Source of the DNA: Onthophagus taurus | Taxonomy: Eukaryota; Arthropoda; Insecta; Coleoptera; Scarabaeidae | Direction: 5' to 3' | NCBI RefSeq assembly: GCF_036711975.1 | Contig: NC_091971.1 | Coordinates: forward strand, 7,013,501-7,077,500 | DNA: 64,000 nt | Shown: positions 46,201-57,005 of the stretch, piece after piece | Numbering within the stretch: position 1 is the stretch's first letter | Layout of the letters: every line of letters starts with the position of its first letter | The notes under the pieces: model-generated | The model's database searches: none | What the model saw: only the letters and a program-made list of their open reading frames with translations | What the model was told of the DNA's origin: nothing | Program-made: the position numbers and the translations under genes

Positions 46201-47439
46201 CGTAATTATTAACGGATTTCGTTTAATTATCAGCTTATACAGATTGAAGCATGAGATAGCATCACTAAAATTATCCCGATAGTATATAAAAAGTGAACGT
46301 ATTGCATTTTAAAGCTGTTAATTCAAGGTCTTCAAACAATAAAGTAATTTGCAATTGTTAAAAAAAAAGCGGTAACATCCTCATCGTCCCAATTTATTCG
46401 ACAAATTTTGGGCTATCGAAAGTAATAGATAATTAAGCAGGTACCGTTACCGAGTGTGAATTCTATCTATTATGCTGGTAGTAATGATATTACGTAAATA
46501 ACGACAAAAAAAAATAGATCGAATTAGAAAGTTTTTTTTATTTTAAACATTTTTATGTAAATTTTTCAGCAATATATTTCAATAATTTCTTTAAATTTTT
46601 TTATTTACCTTTAAATGCCGGTGGATGTCACGCAATCCTACACGAATAACCGATACATCTTGAGGAATGCGGGCTGCTTCTTGAATTTCTTGTACAGCAT
46701 ATCCTCGAAGACCTTCACCAAGGGCAATAAGAACACTTGTGGCTCCATAAGGAGACAAAGCGATGTTGTTGTTATTATTTTCGTTGTGTGCCTTTAAAAA
46801 AGTTATTAAAAATTAATAACTCGAAAAATTTGTTGAAATAAAGAAGCAAAACAAGTTTCTTGGGGCGATACGTTTGGACAAAGGAAATTATTTAAATGAG
46901 TTGATGATGATATCACATCCTTCTCTTAAGACAAACCAAGCATGCGAAGATGGATTTGGATAATTGGATTAATTTCTCATGTGAAAAATGAAAGAAAAAA
47001 AGTGATGCTATTGTGCTGGTTAATTTATTCGAATCAGAATGGAAAATTATCCTTGAATTAGGGAAAAACGGATTCAAAAAAAACGATTTACTCTGATTCA
47101 ATCTAATTGCAGATCACGTCAATTTTTCGTTGTTAATGAGGGATTTATGTTTTGTACGCAATAAACAAGGTCGAAATTATTGCAAAACTACATTTTTTTA
47201 ATACATACTCATTTACATCTTCCTCCCATCAAAACAATATTATGCTCAAAATGATTTAATAAATACATTTTATTTCTACTTACTTCTAAGAGGGCTACTC
47301 CAAAATTATTAATAACATCAACCATTACGTCTTGTGGTAGAGCTTTTTCATAATAATATCCATTTGAATAATCATCGTAATGGCACGAAACTTTGCTCAA
47401 AACCATTAATAATAACGCAATTAAATAAAAACCGCACAT
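43291..47439 (-). CDS. Serpin with large Thr/Ser-rich and acidic insertion, probably non-inhibitory
   Basis: Minus-strand exons 47284-47439, 46609-46791, 44166-45551, 43966-44110 and 43291-43424 join in frame to 667 residues; ordinary serpins have about 400. A signal peptide (MCGFYLIALLLMV...) opens the chain. An ATG 63 nt upstream is also in frame, but this one gives the better leader. Serpin landmarks are NIALSPYGATSVLIALGEGLRG (about 62-83, shown in part), LLLILPVDETG, LGIQRIFEP, DFSLM, VYVTNIEQAV and, at the end, FQADHPFLYFV and GKIVNP. Between the early helices and sheet A lies an insertion: Thr/Ser/Glu-rich at 163-386, acidic Asp/Glu/Asn-rich at 388-423, then the dibasic KKRNSR (435-440). 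The reactive-loop hinge lacks the small-residue GTEAAAAT pattern, so protease inhibition is unlikely. Drosophila Spn100A is a long, non-inhibitory serpin and a possible relative. Confidence 0.88.
45890..46155. repeat. Degenerate minisatellite in a serpin intron
   Basis: Phrases such as AGAATACCAGTTGAT, AGAATACCAGATGATTAGCA and AGAATCCCAGATGAT recur with a spacing of about 20-35 bp. Located in the intron between serpin exons 2 and 3. Confidence 0.65.
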
Positions 47440-47537
47440 GTTTAACGATTCATTGAGATAGGTTGCGGAGAGAGGACGTAAATAATCGCATCCTCTCTTC
47501 AAAAAAGAGTGCGAACCGCCGTTGGTTCTTCAGCAAA

Positions 47538-47543
47538 TTTATA
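47538..47543 (-). promoter_or_regulatory. TATA box of the serpin gene
   Basis: TATAAA on the minus strand about 100 nt upstream of the serpin start codon. It predicts transcription start near 47508-47513, leaving a 5'UTR of about 70 nt. This is the only convincing TATA box next to a gene in the window. Confidence 0.55.
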
Positions 47544-47939
47544 CGTAAAGATATTCCCGCTGAATTACATTAAATCATATAGGCAACCCAATATACCAAA
47601 ATTATTTTATTATTTTAATCTAAAAGAAAATACGTGATATAATTAAAAATTATAAAAATTAAATTTATTAAAAAAAATTATCGATTATAAATTGTAATAA
47701 CGAAATCGTTAATTAAAAATTAAATTCATTTTTTTAATTTTTAAGATGACGCAACCCAAATGACACTTAATAGATGTGTTATTTTATTGATTTTAAACAT
47801 AAGTAAACGCTTAATGAGAAAGTAAAAATACGATAATTTGATTTGAACTCATAAAATTGATTATTTAGAAGGCTGTTGTTGATTGGTGCGAATTTTTTTG
47901 CATAAATAAAAAATGTTTAAAAACGTGGTGCGCAAATAT

Positions 47940-48295
47940 GGCGATCGGTTTTGATATGCGCGCGCACGTAAAATGGCGATAGGTTTGTTAATAAATCGCT
48001 GTCAGTTTTAAATCTTACGATATCAACCTGTATAAATGGCGTAAATAGTAAATCGTGTATTAATTGTAAATTGTAAATAGTCTACTGTATAGTTAGTGGT
48101 AATATTTTGTGTTTTCGCGAATGTTACGGTCGGTGGTGGAAAATTATAAATATAAGTGATCCGAGAGTATCTTGTGTTTGTATTGTGTGCGAGAGGGGAA
48201 TCGTTTAGCGGAGCCGACGCCGAACGTACGGTAGACGCGGATTTCGGCGTTAATACGTTCCGTTGATGAAAAAGGATCAACGAAAATAAGTACAG
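47940..48295 (+). promoter_or_regulatory. Promoter and untranslated first exon of the gene starting at 48770
   Basis: A strong donor (TACAG/GTAAGCG) at 48295/48296 lies upstream of the acceptor at 48760 before the first coding exon, so 48295 likely ends a 5'UTR exon. Three ATGGCG motifs lie at about 47938-48041, two in AAATGGCG form, which resembles the YY1/Pho core. The region is richer in GC than its flanks. The start site is not defined. Confidence 0.45.
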
Positions 48296-48769
48296 GTAAG
48301 CGTAGTTATCTAAGGGACAACGCCCCGATTGATTTTCAATCGAATTTTCGTTAGTTTTCTTTGTGTACTCGTGAACTGTCAAAAACCCCCCTATAGCAGC
48401 CATTTGTTTTCGTACCGGGATTTCAAATGTCATTCAATAAACAGTTTTTGATGTTTTCGGCTTAAATCACGTTCTCAAAAGACTTAATTCGTTCTCTATT
48501 AATATCTTCACATAAACCCCTATCGATCGTACTTAATGTAATCGCGCCCGCCTTAAAAACAATCGTGGTCATTTGCATTTATTCTACTATGCTAATATCT
48601 AACCTAGAAGGTTTGGGCATATTCGATATCGATTTTGTTAATTCTTATTACCGCTTGTAATGACGTTAAAAATACGTGAGTTTATTGTTTACATTTTGGG
48701 ATTTTTCATAAATCTTATGTTATCGTTTTGATTAAATAATTTTTTTTTTTTTAATTTTTAGAGACACAA

Positions 48770-51176
48770 ATGAAGTGGTTGGGTGGCGGTGATGGCAGCG
48801 TGGTGAGCGTTGACATGGATAGGGAGCCGCAGCGCACCCAGGATGATGCCGCAGTAGGATATGAATTTCAACGACCCCCAGATCCCGAGTTTCCAGCATT
48901 TGGACAAAAACAAGCTCGATGGGCTCTTGGAGATGACAGTATTATTGAGGTTAGAAATAATCTTATTTAAGAAGTTGTATATTGTTGATTTTAAATTTTT
49001 AGTATAACATTATCTACTGGTTCCTTAGATCATTCAATAAAAAATCTGGAAATTATGAGCAATAGGAAGTTTAAATTTTTTTAATAACACTTTATCAAAG
49101 GAACAAAAATGGTTTTCTGGGTAAAGGTTAAGGTGTTGTAAACATGTTTATCTATGTGAACTATTAATCATGAAATAATCTAAGGAACCAGCTGGAAATT
49201 TTTGTACCTACTTTTTACTCTCGGTATAACCACGATATGGAAATAATTAAATTAAATTTATTTTTGTTATCTTGAATGTTTTACAAATTGATAAATGTTA
49301 ACTAAGAAATGTATACTTGCATACGATATCTCAATACCTATTAGAATCTTGAACTTTTTTTTGGGTTTCCAATTTCACATAAGAATCCAAATCAGGTTTT
49401 ACATCATCTTGGTATCGTAGAACAGCAATTAAGTACTCAAATAAGACACCAGATATGCTGGAATACTATCAGAAAAGCGCCAGTTATGTATGGAAATTTA
49501 GTTTCCTCTTCCACACCTTCCTCACAATGTCTAAGATTGGTGTTATCTTCATATAATTCAGTTGATCAATATCAGACAAGATACATAAACAAGGAATACT
49601 TGAACAAAACATTTTGCAACTTTTATATCACTGATATTTATTTTTATTATCTTGAATGTTTTAGAAATTGATAGATGTTAACTAAAAAAATGTAATCTTG
49701 CATACAATATCCCAATACCTATTAAAGTCGAGTTTTTTTTTGGGTTTGCAATTTCACATAACGATCCAAATCAGGTTTTACATAATCTTGGATACATTTA
49801 GTATCCTAGAACAGCAATTAAGTACTCAAATAAGACAACAGAGACTGGAATACCGTCAGACAAACGCCAGTTATGTATGGAAAGTTATCATCCAATTCCA
49901 TCCATCATAATGCCTAAGATTGGTGTTATCTTCATATGATACAGTTGACCAATATCAGGCAAGAAACATAAGGAACAAGATGGTTATCTATATTAGAACA
50001 AAACGTTTTGCAACTTTGATGTCACCAATACTTAGTGTATCGTTTTTGAATGTCCTTTCTAAAGGTTCAATCTGTATAGACACATTTAAAATAATTGTTT
50101 ATTCTTATAATGAAGACTAATCCATAAAGACACAACTTAATATAACTTATAGTAATGAGTCCACTATTTAAATAATTGTTTCCTCTCTAACTATCTACAA
50201 TACATAATAAATTTAGCGACAATGGGCATATTAGAAAGTTTTTAACAAGTTATTTTATGATAAAAAATTATTTAGTTACTCTTAGAAAGTGAAAAAGGAT
50301 GAAAACCTAATATTAATCTGTTTCAACAACAACTAAAGTTATGGTTTCAGCAAAAAATTGTTTAAAAATATCTCTACCATTCTAAGAATCGTAATTTGCA
50401 CAGCTGCTACTAATTACGTTGGACATTTTTATCTGTTGCGATAAGACTAATAAAAAACTTGCATATTGTTTATATTTGTATTTACAAAAAAGAGGTTAAT
50501 AGGTGAGGTTAATTAAGTAATGTTGTTTTGTTAATAAAATATTAATTTTTCCATGACTCTTAATAAATTGGATGTTTGTTTACATTTTTGATATTTTCTT
50601 TTAAACATGGTGATTATAAAAGAAATACTTCAACTTCCTTTTTCTTAGATTAACATGACTCAGTGACAAGCAGTTAAAAAAATCGAATCAAGTAATTACA
50701 TTATCCCAGGACATAAAAATAGGTTTTCCGAATGGGAATAAACCGTTACACGATTAATGTTACCCAAAATTCTAAAATAAAAACCGTTTCTGTGTAAATA
50801 ACATTTATTATTCATTTAAATGTATTTCCTCAAGGCTAAACAAAGAATGGTTTCATTTAAAAAATATTGCGTCGGCGTTACTTAAAAGTAAAGAATCTCT
50901 TAAGTGATTGTATATTTTCTTTTCTTGCAGAGTTACGATAAGTGGAAGTACCCTGTTAATAGCAAAATGGCAACGCCCCCGACCATGTCATATTTAGCTC
51001 CTAATCCCAATATGGGACCATATGATATGAGCCAGAGTAAAAATCTCGGCCCCGATCAACAACAAGTCATGTATTTATCGAATCACTTAGCTGGTCATAT
51101 GGCCGGAAATCTTCCTATGCATCCCCAGTATATGACGCAGAATATGCAAACTCAAATTGTTCGACAAGGATCTCAG
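48770..51176 (+). CDS. N-terminal part of an unrecognised, possibly regulatory, protein
   Basis: Two coding exons, 48770-48949 (60 codons) and 50931-51176 (82 codons), both in phase 0 with good splice sites (TTTTTAG/AGACAC, GAG/GTTAGA, CTTGCAG/AGTTAC, CAG/GTAAGT). The reading stays open into a further exon that I cannot locate, so the gene is partial at its 3' side. The protein starts MKWLGGGDGSVVSVDMD, has a conserved-looking acidic/aromatic block (ARWALGDDSIIE, SYDKWKYP), then a Met/Pro/Gln/Asn-rich low-complexity stretch (MGPYDMSQSKN, HLAGHMAGNLPMHPQYM). Such N-termini are common in zinc-finger and other transcription factors, but no DNA-binding domain is visible here. Long introns and possible alternative first exons at 55-60 kb fit a developmental regulator. 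Confidence 0.65.
49255..50035. repeat. Direct tandem duplication of about 380 bp
   Basis: The block starting TTTATTTTTGTTATCTTGAA at about 49257 is repeated starting TTTATTTTTATTATCTTGAA at about 49637. Matching landmarks in order are CAATACCTATTA, AATCAGGTTTTACAT, AACAGCAATTAAGTACTC, GCCAGTTATGTATGGAAA and ATTTTGCAACTTT. It sits in the intron after the first coding exon of the gene at 48770. Confidence 0.85.
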
Positions 51177-51286
51177 GTAAGTGTCTATAAAAAGTTTTTA
51201 ATTTTTTGAATTTTTTTTTTGTAATGGTATATTTTGGCAGTTAAATTGTTTGATATAAGTACGAAGGTTTTCATGGCTGGTGTTAA

Positions 51287-51756
51287 TTGAACTAAAAGTA
51301 AAACAGAAACTACAGCCAACACTACATTAGAGTACTATCATTAGAACTAACACTAGACATAGAACTAGAAACGTTCGGGTTTGGCCGTCTTGAGAGACGT
51401 GCGACTAAACCCGAATGATTCTACTTCTAAGTATAGTGTTAGTTCTAGTAACAGTGCTAGTGTAAAACTAGAATTAACACTAGATCTAGAAATAGAAATA
51501 TTTAGGTGTAGCTGTGCGACTTCAAGACGCACGGCACTAAACCCGAAACTTTCTAGTTCTAGGTCTAGTTTTAGTTCAATAAAACTATACAACAATCTGG
51601 GGCTGAATAACAATTAGAACCAACACTAGAACTGTCATTAGAACCAACATTAGACCTAAAACTAAAAATATTCGGGTTTAGCCAAACGTCTCTCAAGACG
51701 GCTAAACCGAAATATTTCTAGTGGTAGTTCTAGTATTAATTCTAGTTTTGGTTCAA
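51287..51756. repeat. CTAG-rich foldback elements, tandem (locus 7)
   Basis: Starts TTGAACTAAAAG and ends with GGTTCAA. Three hairpin cores (about 51373-51415, 51510-51550 and 51670-51712), with the conserved spacer (AATAAAACTATACAACAATC) between the second and third. It lies just 3' of the last recognised exon of the gene at 48770. Confidence 0.85.
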
Positions 51757-54700
51757 TTTGATAATTTCGCTTTGGGTTGCTAATGTGTTTTGAATTGCAT
51801 TTTAGGTGTGATTTCTTTATTAACACCCACTAAAAAAACTGATGACATAATTCTTGAAATAATTTATAAATAACGTTTAAACATTAAAAGCACGCAGAGA
51901 GTGAGAGAAAGCGATTTTCTGATCTTTCGTAAGTATCGGCCCATTTTTGGCTAACTAAAGAGGTTACCGAGCCAAGGTGCAAGGCCGGTGCTTCGAGTTC
52001 TACTCGACGACTTCGTTTCGCGATCGCGAGAAATCTGTTTTTACTGCTATTTATCGAATAAGTTACCAATTTAACCGTTAACCTTGGTTTTGTCATTTTG
52101 AAAACCGTGTTTGCGGGAGAAGTTTTGGGGAAGGATCGATTTCATTCCTTGAATATTTATTTCAAATTTGACCGTGAAGTAGTGTTGTATAATTCAATCG
52201 AAAATGTTAAATTTTTCGTAGTGAAATGAAATGAAACATTGGGGATCGTTAACCTCCGTGACAAGTTTTTTTTTCTGTTTAGACGAAAATATTTCCTTAT
52301 TACCGAAGGTTATTATTATAAATTAACCTTGGACTTTTATGATTTCTACATACAAGTTGATTGTGTAAATGAACCGTATGGTAACAGGAATATTGATTGA
52401 AATATCGAGACCTTAATTTAACCCGATATCTAAATGGCTACTTAATAATTAATGTTATTGATGATTTGTTAACTTGGAGTTTTTTTACTTAATTAATCCT
52501 CCTAAACGAGCTCTTAAAATGTTGGTTAACATTTTGAAAAGCCACAAGAACACTGCGGTGTAATTACCTATCCAATTTTTGATCGTTTAGATTTATTACT
52601 ATACCGTAATTTCTAACTCGATATATTTCCCAACATGTAATAACACTTATCGTGTTTAATTGGTCTACGATGCTTGGTTGACTTACACAAATGTTTCGGA
52701 TAAGAGAATAAGAGTTATACCAGAGGGAATTCTCGTAAACCTGGCGCAGTAATTTTCTTGAGCTTCATCGACGTGATCATTACGACTTATGCAGCTTAAT
52801 TCGCTAATTTATTCATGTTTGAAGTTGTTAACTTATTCATGTGAAGGCTGGTGGAAACTGGTGGTGTCACGCTGGAGAAACTTTTTGATGTCGAGGCCGA
52901 TTACAAAGGAAATTATTTTAATAAAAATAAGTTTTATTAAAAAAAAGAACTATTAAAATTTACTTTCTCTGATTATCTTCGTTTACACCTAAAATTTCAA
53001 ATTCAACTCAGGCTTTTATTCCCTAACAACTTTAACGTTTGTTTATTCTCAGTTTACGTTAGTACCAGGTTTCTTCTTAATGAGGTGAGTGCGAAAACTG
53101 TGTTGAAAAGACGTTTAAATACGTTTCCGCCTTAAAATATATTGAGGCATACTAAAAGGGCACATATTTTATCTTATGGCCTATATTTCCATTAAAAAGC
53201 TGTGACCCACCCTTTTCCGTAATTAGATTGAAGTTCCGTAAACGGCAGATGTGCGTTGCTGGTAAGAACATCGCTCAACTAATTTGAAAGTAATTGACAC
53301 TTGGTTGCACAGAGAAAGTCTTTTGTGCTGTGAGTTAATTGAGTTTTTTCGTTTTATTCTCTCTTTTAAAGTTGGAATGAAATCACATCCAATTTTATAA
53401 CGTTGCGAAATAAACTTTGATAAAATATGGATGTCGACAACCGACCCTCAACATTCTAAAAATTAACAAATCTTTAAAATTGGATCTCACCTTGACTACT
53501 TCCGATGACGGCGCCGTTTAAAATTTAAATCTCACTCCTATGACCCTGAGAATCTCTTTCAGTAAAATGTTTCATTAAGTTATAAAGTGTACCATGACGG
53601 TTACCATAACGAGTTTTATATCCCATATCGTATAAGTGGCGAAACGAAGATTGAAAACTTTCTTTTTTCTCCAATCTTCTATTGACTCTAAACACCTGCT
53701 ATCAAAATGTAATCTAATCGATAATGTATATTGGTGGTTATATAACAGCTTGTAATTATCACGTCTGTAAAGTTGGTACTAAATTTTTTTTTAGTTTTTA
53801 TTGTATTCTTTGATGCTGAATATTTTGGTATGGTATGTTCCATAAAGGTTTTTCAAGGTATTGATCTTCAGTTTTCAGGTTAGTTCATCCAAAACAAATT
53901 TCAAGACTTTTTACCAGGAATAAACTCGTTCACTACCTTACCAAGGTTGCGTGGATAAAATGAGGAAAGATTGGTACCAACTTGTTGACTAGTTCAGGAG
54001 CCCTAGTATCAGCAAGCCACAGTAATATTAGGCGCTGCATCCTAAATTGAGCCTTGGTTTCCTTCTTGGCTTCGCAACTATGTACTTTAACAGAGAGCAA
54101 CAGATAGTTAATCTATTGCCCGATCCTCAACCTGAAGAACCAGTTTTAAAGTGCTGGAAACTTGCTTTCAGCCTCCTCCGTTGGTTGAATTACTATCATT
54201 CTGGTGTGAGCACTACATAGCCTGGGGTACACGAACGAGGATGTGGAGGCAGGATTTGTGGATGCGTCTTGAGTAGAGAAGGAGATGAGCTTCGTTTCTG
54301 AACATTGACTTTTAGCCCTGCTGCTTTTGATGCATGTTGCAGTTTTCTCAACTTTATCTCTATATCACAAAACTTTGTGAAAGTAAGCAAATGTCGTTTG
54401 CAAACTCAAGATTGTCAAGTCTATCTTGCATAAAATGTTCTTCTTCCTTCTGTAACGTTTCTCATCGCTCAATCCAATACCAGGAGGAACAGTATGTGTG
54501 ACATAATACACCTTTGTCTCATCCCAGAATTTACGTAGACAAACACATTGATATATTAGATTAAAATTTCAAGTATTAAGAACAGCAATTGATGAAATGT
54601 TTTTCATTCCATTAGTTGCTGCAGTGTATGCATTTGAATGCAAAACTCACGTTTGTGTTTCTTAGAATCTCGGAATTAATGAATCAGTTGTATCCGCTTT

Positions 54701-55326
54701 GGTTTGCAAATATTGGCAATCTCTTCGTGGCATAAAAAATACGTGAAAGTTTGAGTGTAGGCCTCTTCAATTAATTTCTTTATGTTCTTCTATGTAGATT
54801 TTAATTAATTTGATTTCGGTATGTTGAGATTTTTTTGTTATATTTTTATTGGTTAACACAAACATCAAGTTGTTTTAATATTTACTTCAATTGAAAGTTT
54901 AATTTATCGAACCAGTTTGATTGAAACGGTTCTCGTTTTCTTCTTCGATAACAACCCACCCAATTCTAACACAACCGTTGGAAAAAAATCGTCGTCTGGG
55001 TGCCTCGACGTGGGGCTCTCCGCGTCCGCCGCCCGCCCGTTCCGTCCGTCCGTTCGGGGCCCCGTCTGCGGCGCGGCGCGTGCGCACGTTGCTCCCGGTC
55101 CTTTGTTTGGTCCCTCTTTCAGTTCGACGCCGAATGCCGCACCTACTGACATGCAAGTAGTCGTCTCGTTCGCGGTTTCTTCGCCGGCCGGCTTCTATCG
55201 TCGTAGTTGAACTCTGTAGTTGTTTTGTGGTGTGCGCCGCGTAAGCGAGTTCTTTTTGTCATCCCTGTCGTCGGTGTCCTCGCCGTCCTGGTGTCCCGTT
55301 GGTATGGTCCCGACTCCGCCCGGGAT

Positions 55327-55350
55327 ATGAGAGACATGGGACCCGACATG
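55327..55350 (+). other. Candidate alternative first coding exon (MRDMGPDM)
   Basis: An ATG at 55327 opens eight codons that end exactly at a donor-like GTAAAT (55351) in phase 0. This is the phase of the exon ends of the gene at 48770, so splicing to a shared downstream exon is possible. It follows a GC-rich block at 54985-55330 that looks like a promoter. No transcript evidence is available. Confidence 0.25.
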
Positions 55351-56861
55351 GTAAATATTTAGATATTCTCTCCACCATTTCTGTTATCCCCCTAAAACGT
55401 AGTGTGAATGCGCGTGTCGAGTTAACTTTGTTTGGTACGCCTCCTTACCGGCGTTTTTGTACAACCCCTAATCTATCTTATGGGGGGTGTGTTCAAGTCA
55501 TTTTCAAAAAAAAATTCGTCTAGGTGACTCTATAATCTTGTTAATAATACTTGTGGTATATGTACTGAATTGTTATTGTAAAGCTCTGATAAAACAAAAA
55601 AATATATTAAGCAACAGGTTTTTTGTATCAGTCTTAATTTTGAATCTACGGAAGAAAGATGGATTGAAGAAGTATAAAAATAAAAGAAAATAGTTGTTGA
55701 TCAGTGGCTTTGTTTGAATCCCAGGTAGCTGGGTTGGGAATAGTGCAGAGTAGAGAGCAACAGCAGCCATGTTCGGCGGTTCTCAGTTCCTCTCAAGGTA
55801 GGCCAGGGTGCATGGCCTGTCTTGTTTACGTATGCAGCGTAGAGAGCCGGTCGGCGGTTTGTTGTGTGGTGTATAGGCGGGTGGTCAACCGTACTTGCAT
55901 CCAGCTTCACGAGCTGGTCTGCTTCGAACCGCTTCGTTGGTGCGGTGGTGCGCGCTAGAGCTTGCCGCTGACGCAACGTTGCCACGTTTCTCCGAGCTAG
56001 TCGTCGGCGCCGTTTGCCATTGTTTATGTCCGGTTGCTAGGAGGGTTGGTACTCTGGGTGTCTCTCTATTTCCCTCATCCAGGGTATATTCTCGGTGATA
56101 AAAATGTCCGTATCAAGTCTGAGATTACTTGCTTTAACGGTTAACGTTAAGATACGTGGTTGTTTTTGTTTTGATTACTGATTCTGGGAGATTTAAAAAA
56201 CATTATACTCTAGTTACCTTGAATTTGACTTTAACTATAATTAAAGTTATTTAATAAAAATCTTTACTATGATTTGCACAATGGACTAAACATTTCATAT
56301 TCCCCTCAGCCACGTCTAGATGGCCGCCAATACTTGAAATATAAAACGCACCATGAATTTAAAGCGACCTAAACAAGAAGAAAACAACATGACCCATTCT
56401 TTATTTTCGCTAATTTGATTTTAATCTCTTCGCGCCAACTCTATTTAATTAACAGATTTAATTGCATTGAAAAATTGGAGAAAAATGCAACAATTAAAAA
56501 AATCGTTTAAATTTGCCGCCCACTGTTGTGTTAAACGTGGATAGGTTATCGGTGACCGGTATGCAGTGTAGCGGTTTTATTGATTCAAGCTAACGTAGAT
56601 GGATGAGATTTTGACACGAAACCTAAACGCCGCCACGCGAATCCAAGTATAAATAGCATATAGGCGAGCGTGCAAGCACCAATAGGTGTCCGCTTTAAAT
56701 TGGCGTCGCTTTATTCCCTAATTCGTCGAAACGTTGTGTTGGGGTAATTGGTTAAGCTGAAAACCGCTTGTTTCGCTTTTTTCGGGTTGCTGATCAGACG
56801 TTTATCCCATACCTGGAATTGGTCATTTGTCAACTTGTATTGGTTTTCGGTTGTGATTTTT

Positions 56862-57005
56862 AACTAAAACTAACGCAATACTTAGAACTAGAATCATTCG
56901 GGTTTAGCCGTCTTGGGAAACGTGCGGCTAAATCCGAATGTTTCTAGTTTTAGGTCTAGTGACAGTTCTAATGATAGTACTGGTGTTAATTCTAGTTTTA
57001 ATTTA
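56862..57005. repeat. CTAG-rich foldback element (locus 8), single unit
   Basis: A single hairpin: ATTCGGGTTTAGCCGTCTTG, then GGAAACGTGCGGCTAAATCC, with degraded arms. The left end TAACTAAAACTAAC and right end TTCTAGTTTTAATTT match the family termini. Confidence 0.8.

Noticed and set aside
48023-48433. 136-codon minus frame over the untranslated exon
   Set aside because: It is antisense to the likely promoter/5'UTR of the gene at 48770 and has random-looking composition.
51365-51617. Ser/Leu-rich frames on both strands at 51.4 kb
   Set aside because: They are translations of the CTAG-rich foldback repeat.
54899-55210. Four overlapping frames in a GC-rich block
   Set aside because: GC-rich DNA has few stops, so frames stay open on both strands by chance; the Arg/Pro/Ala-rich translations show no domain.
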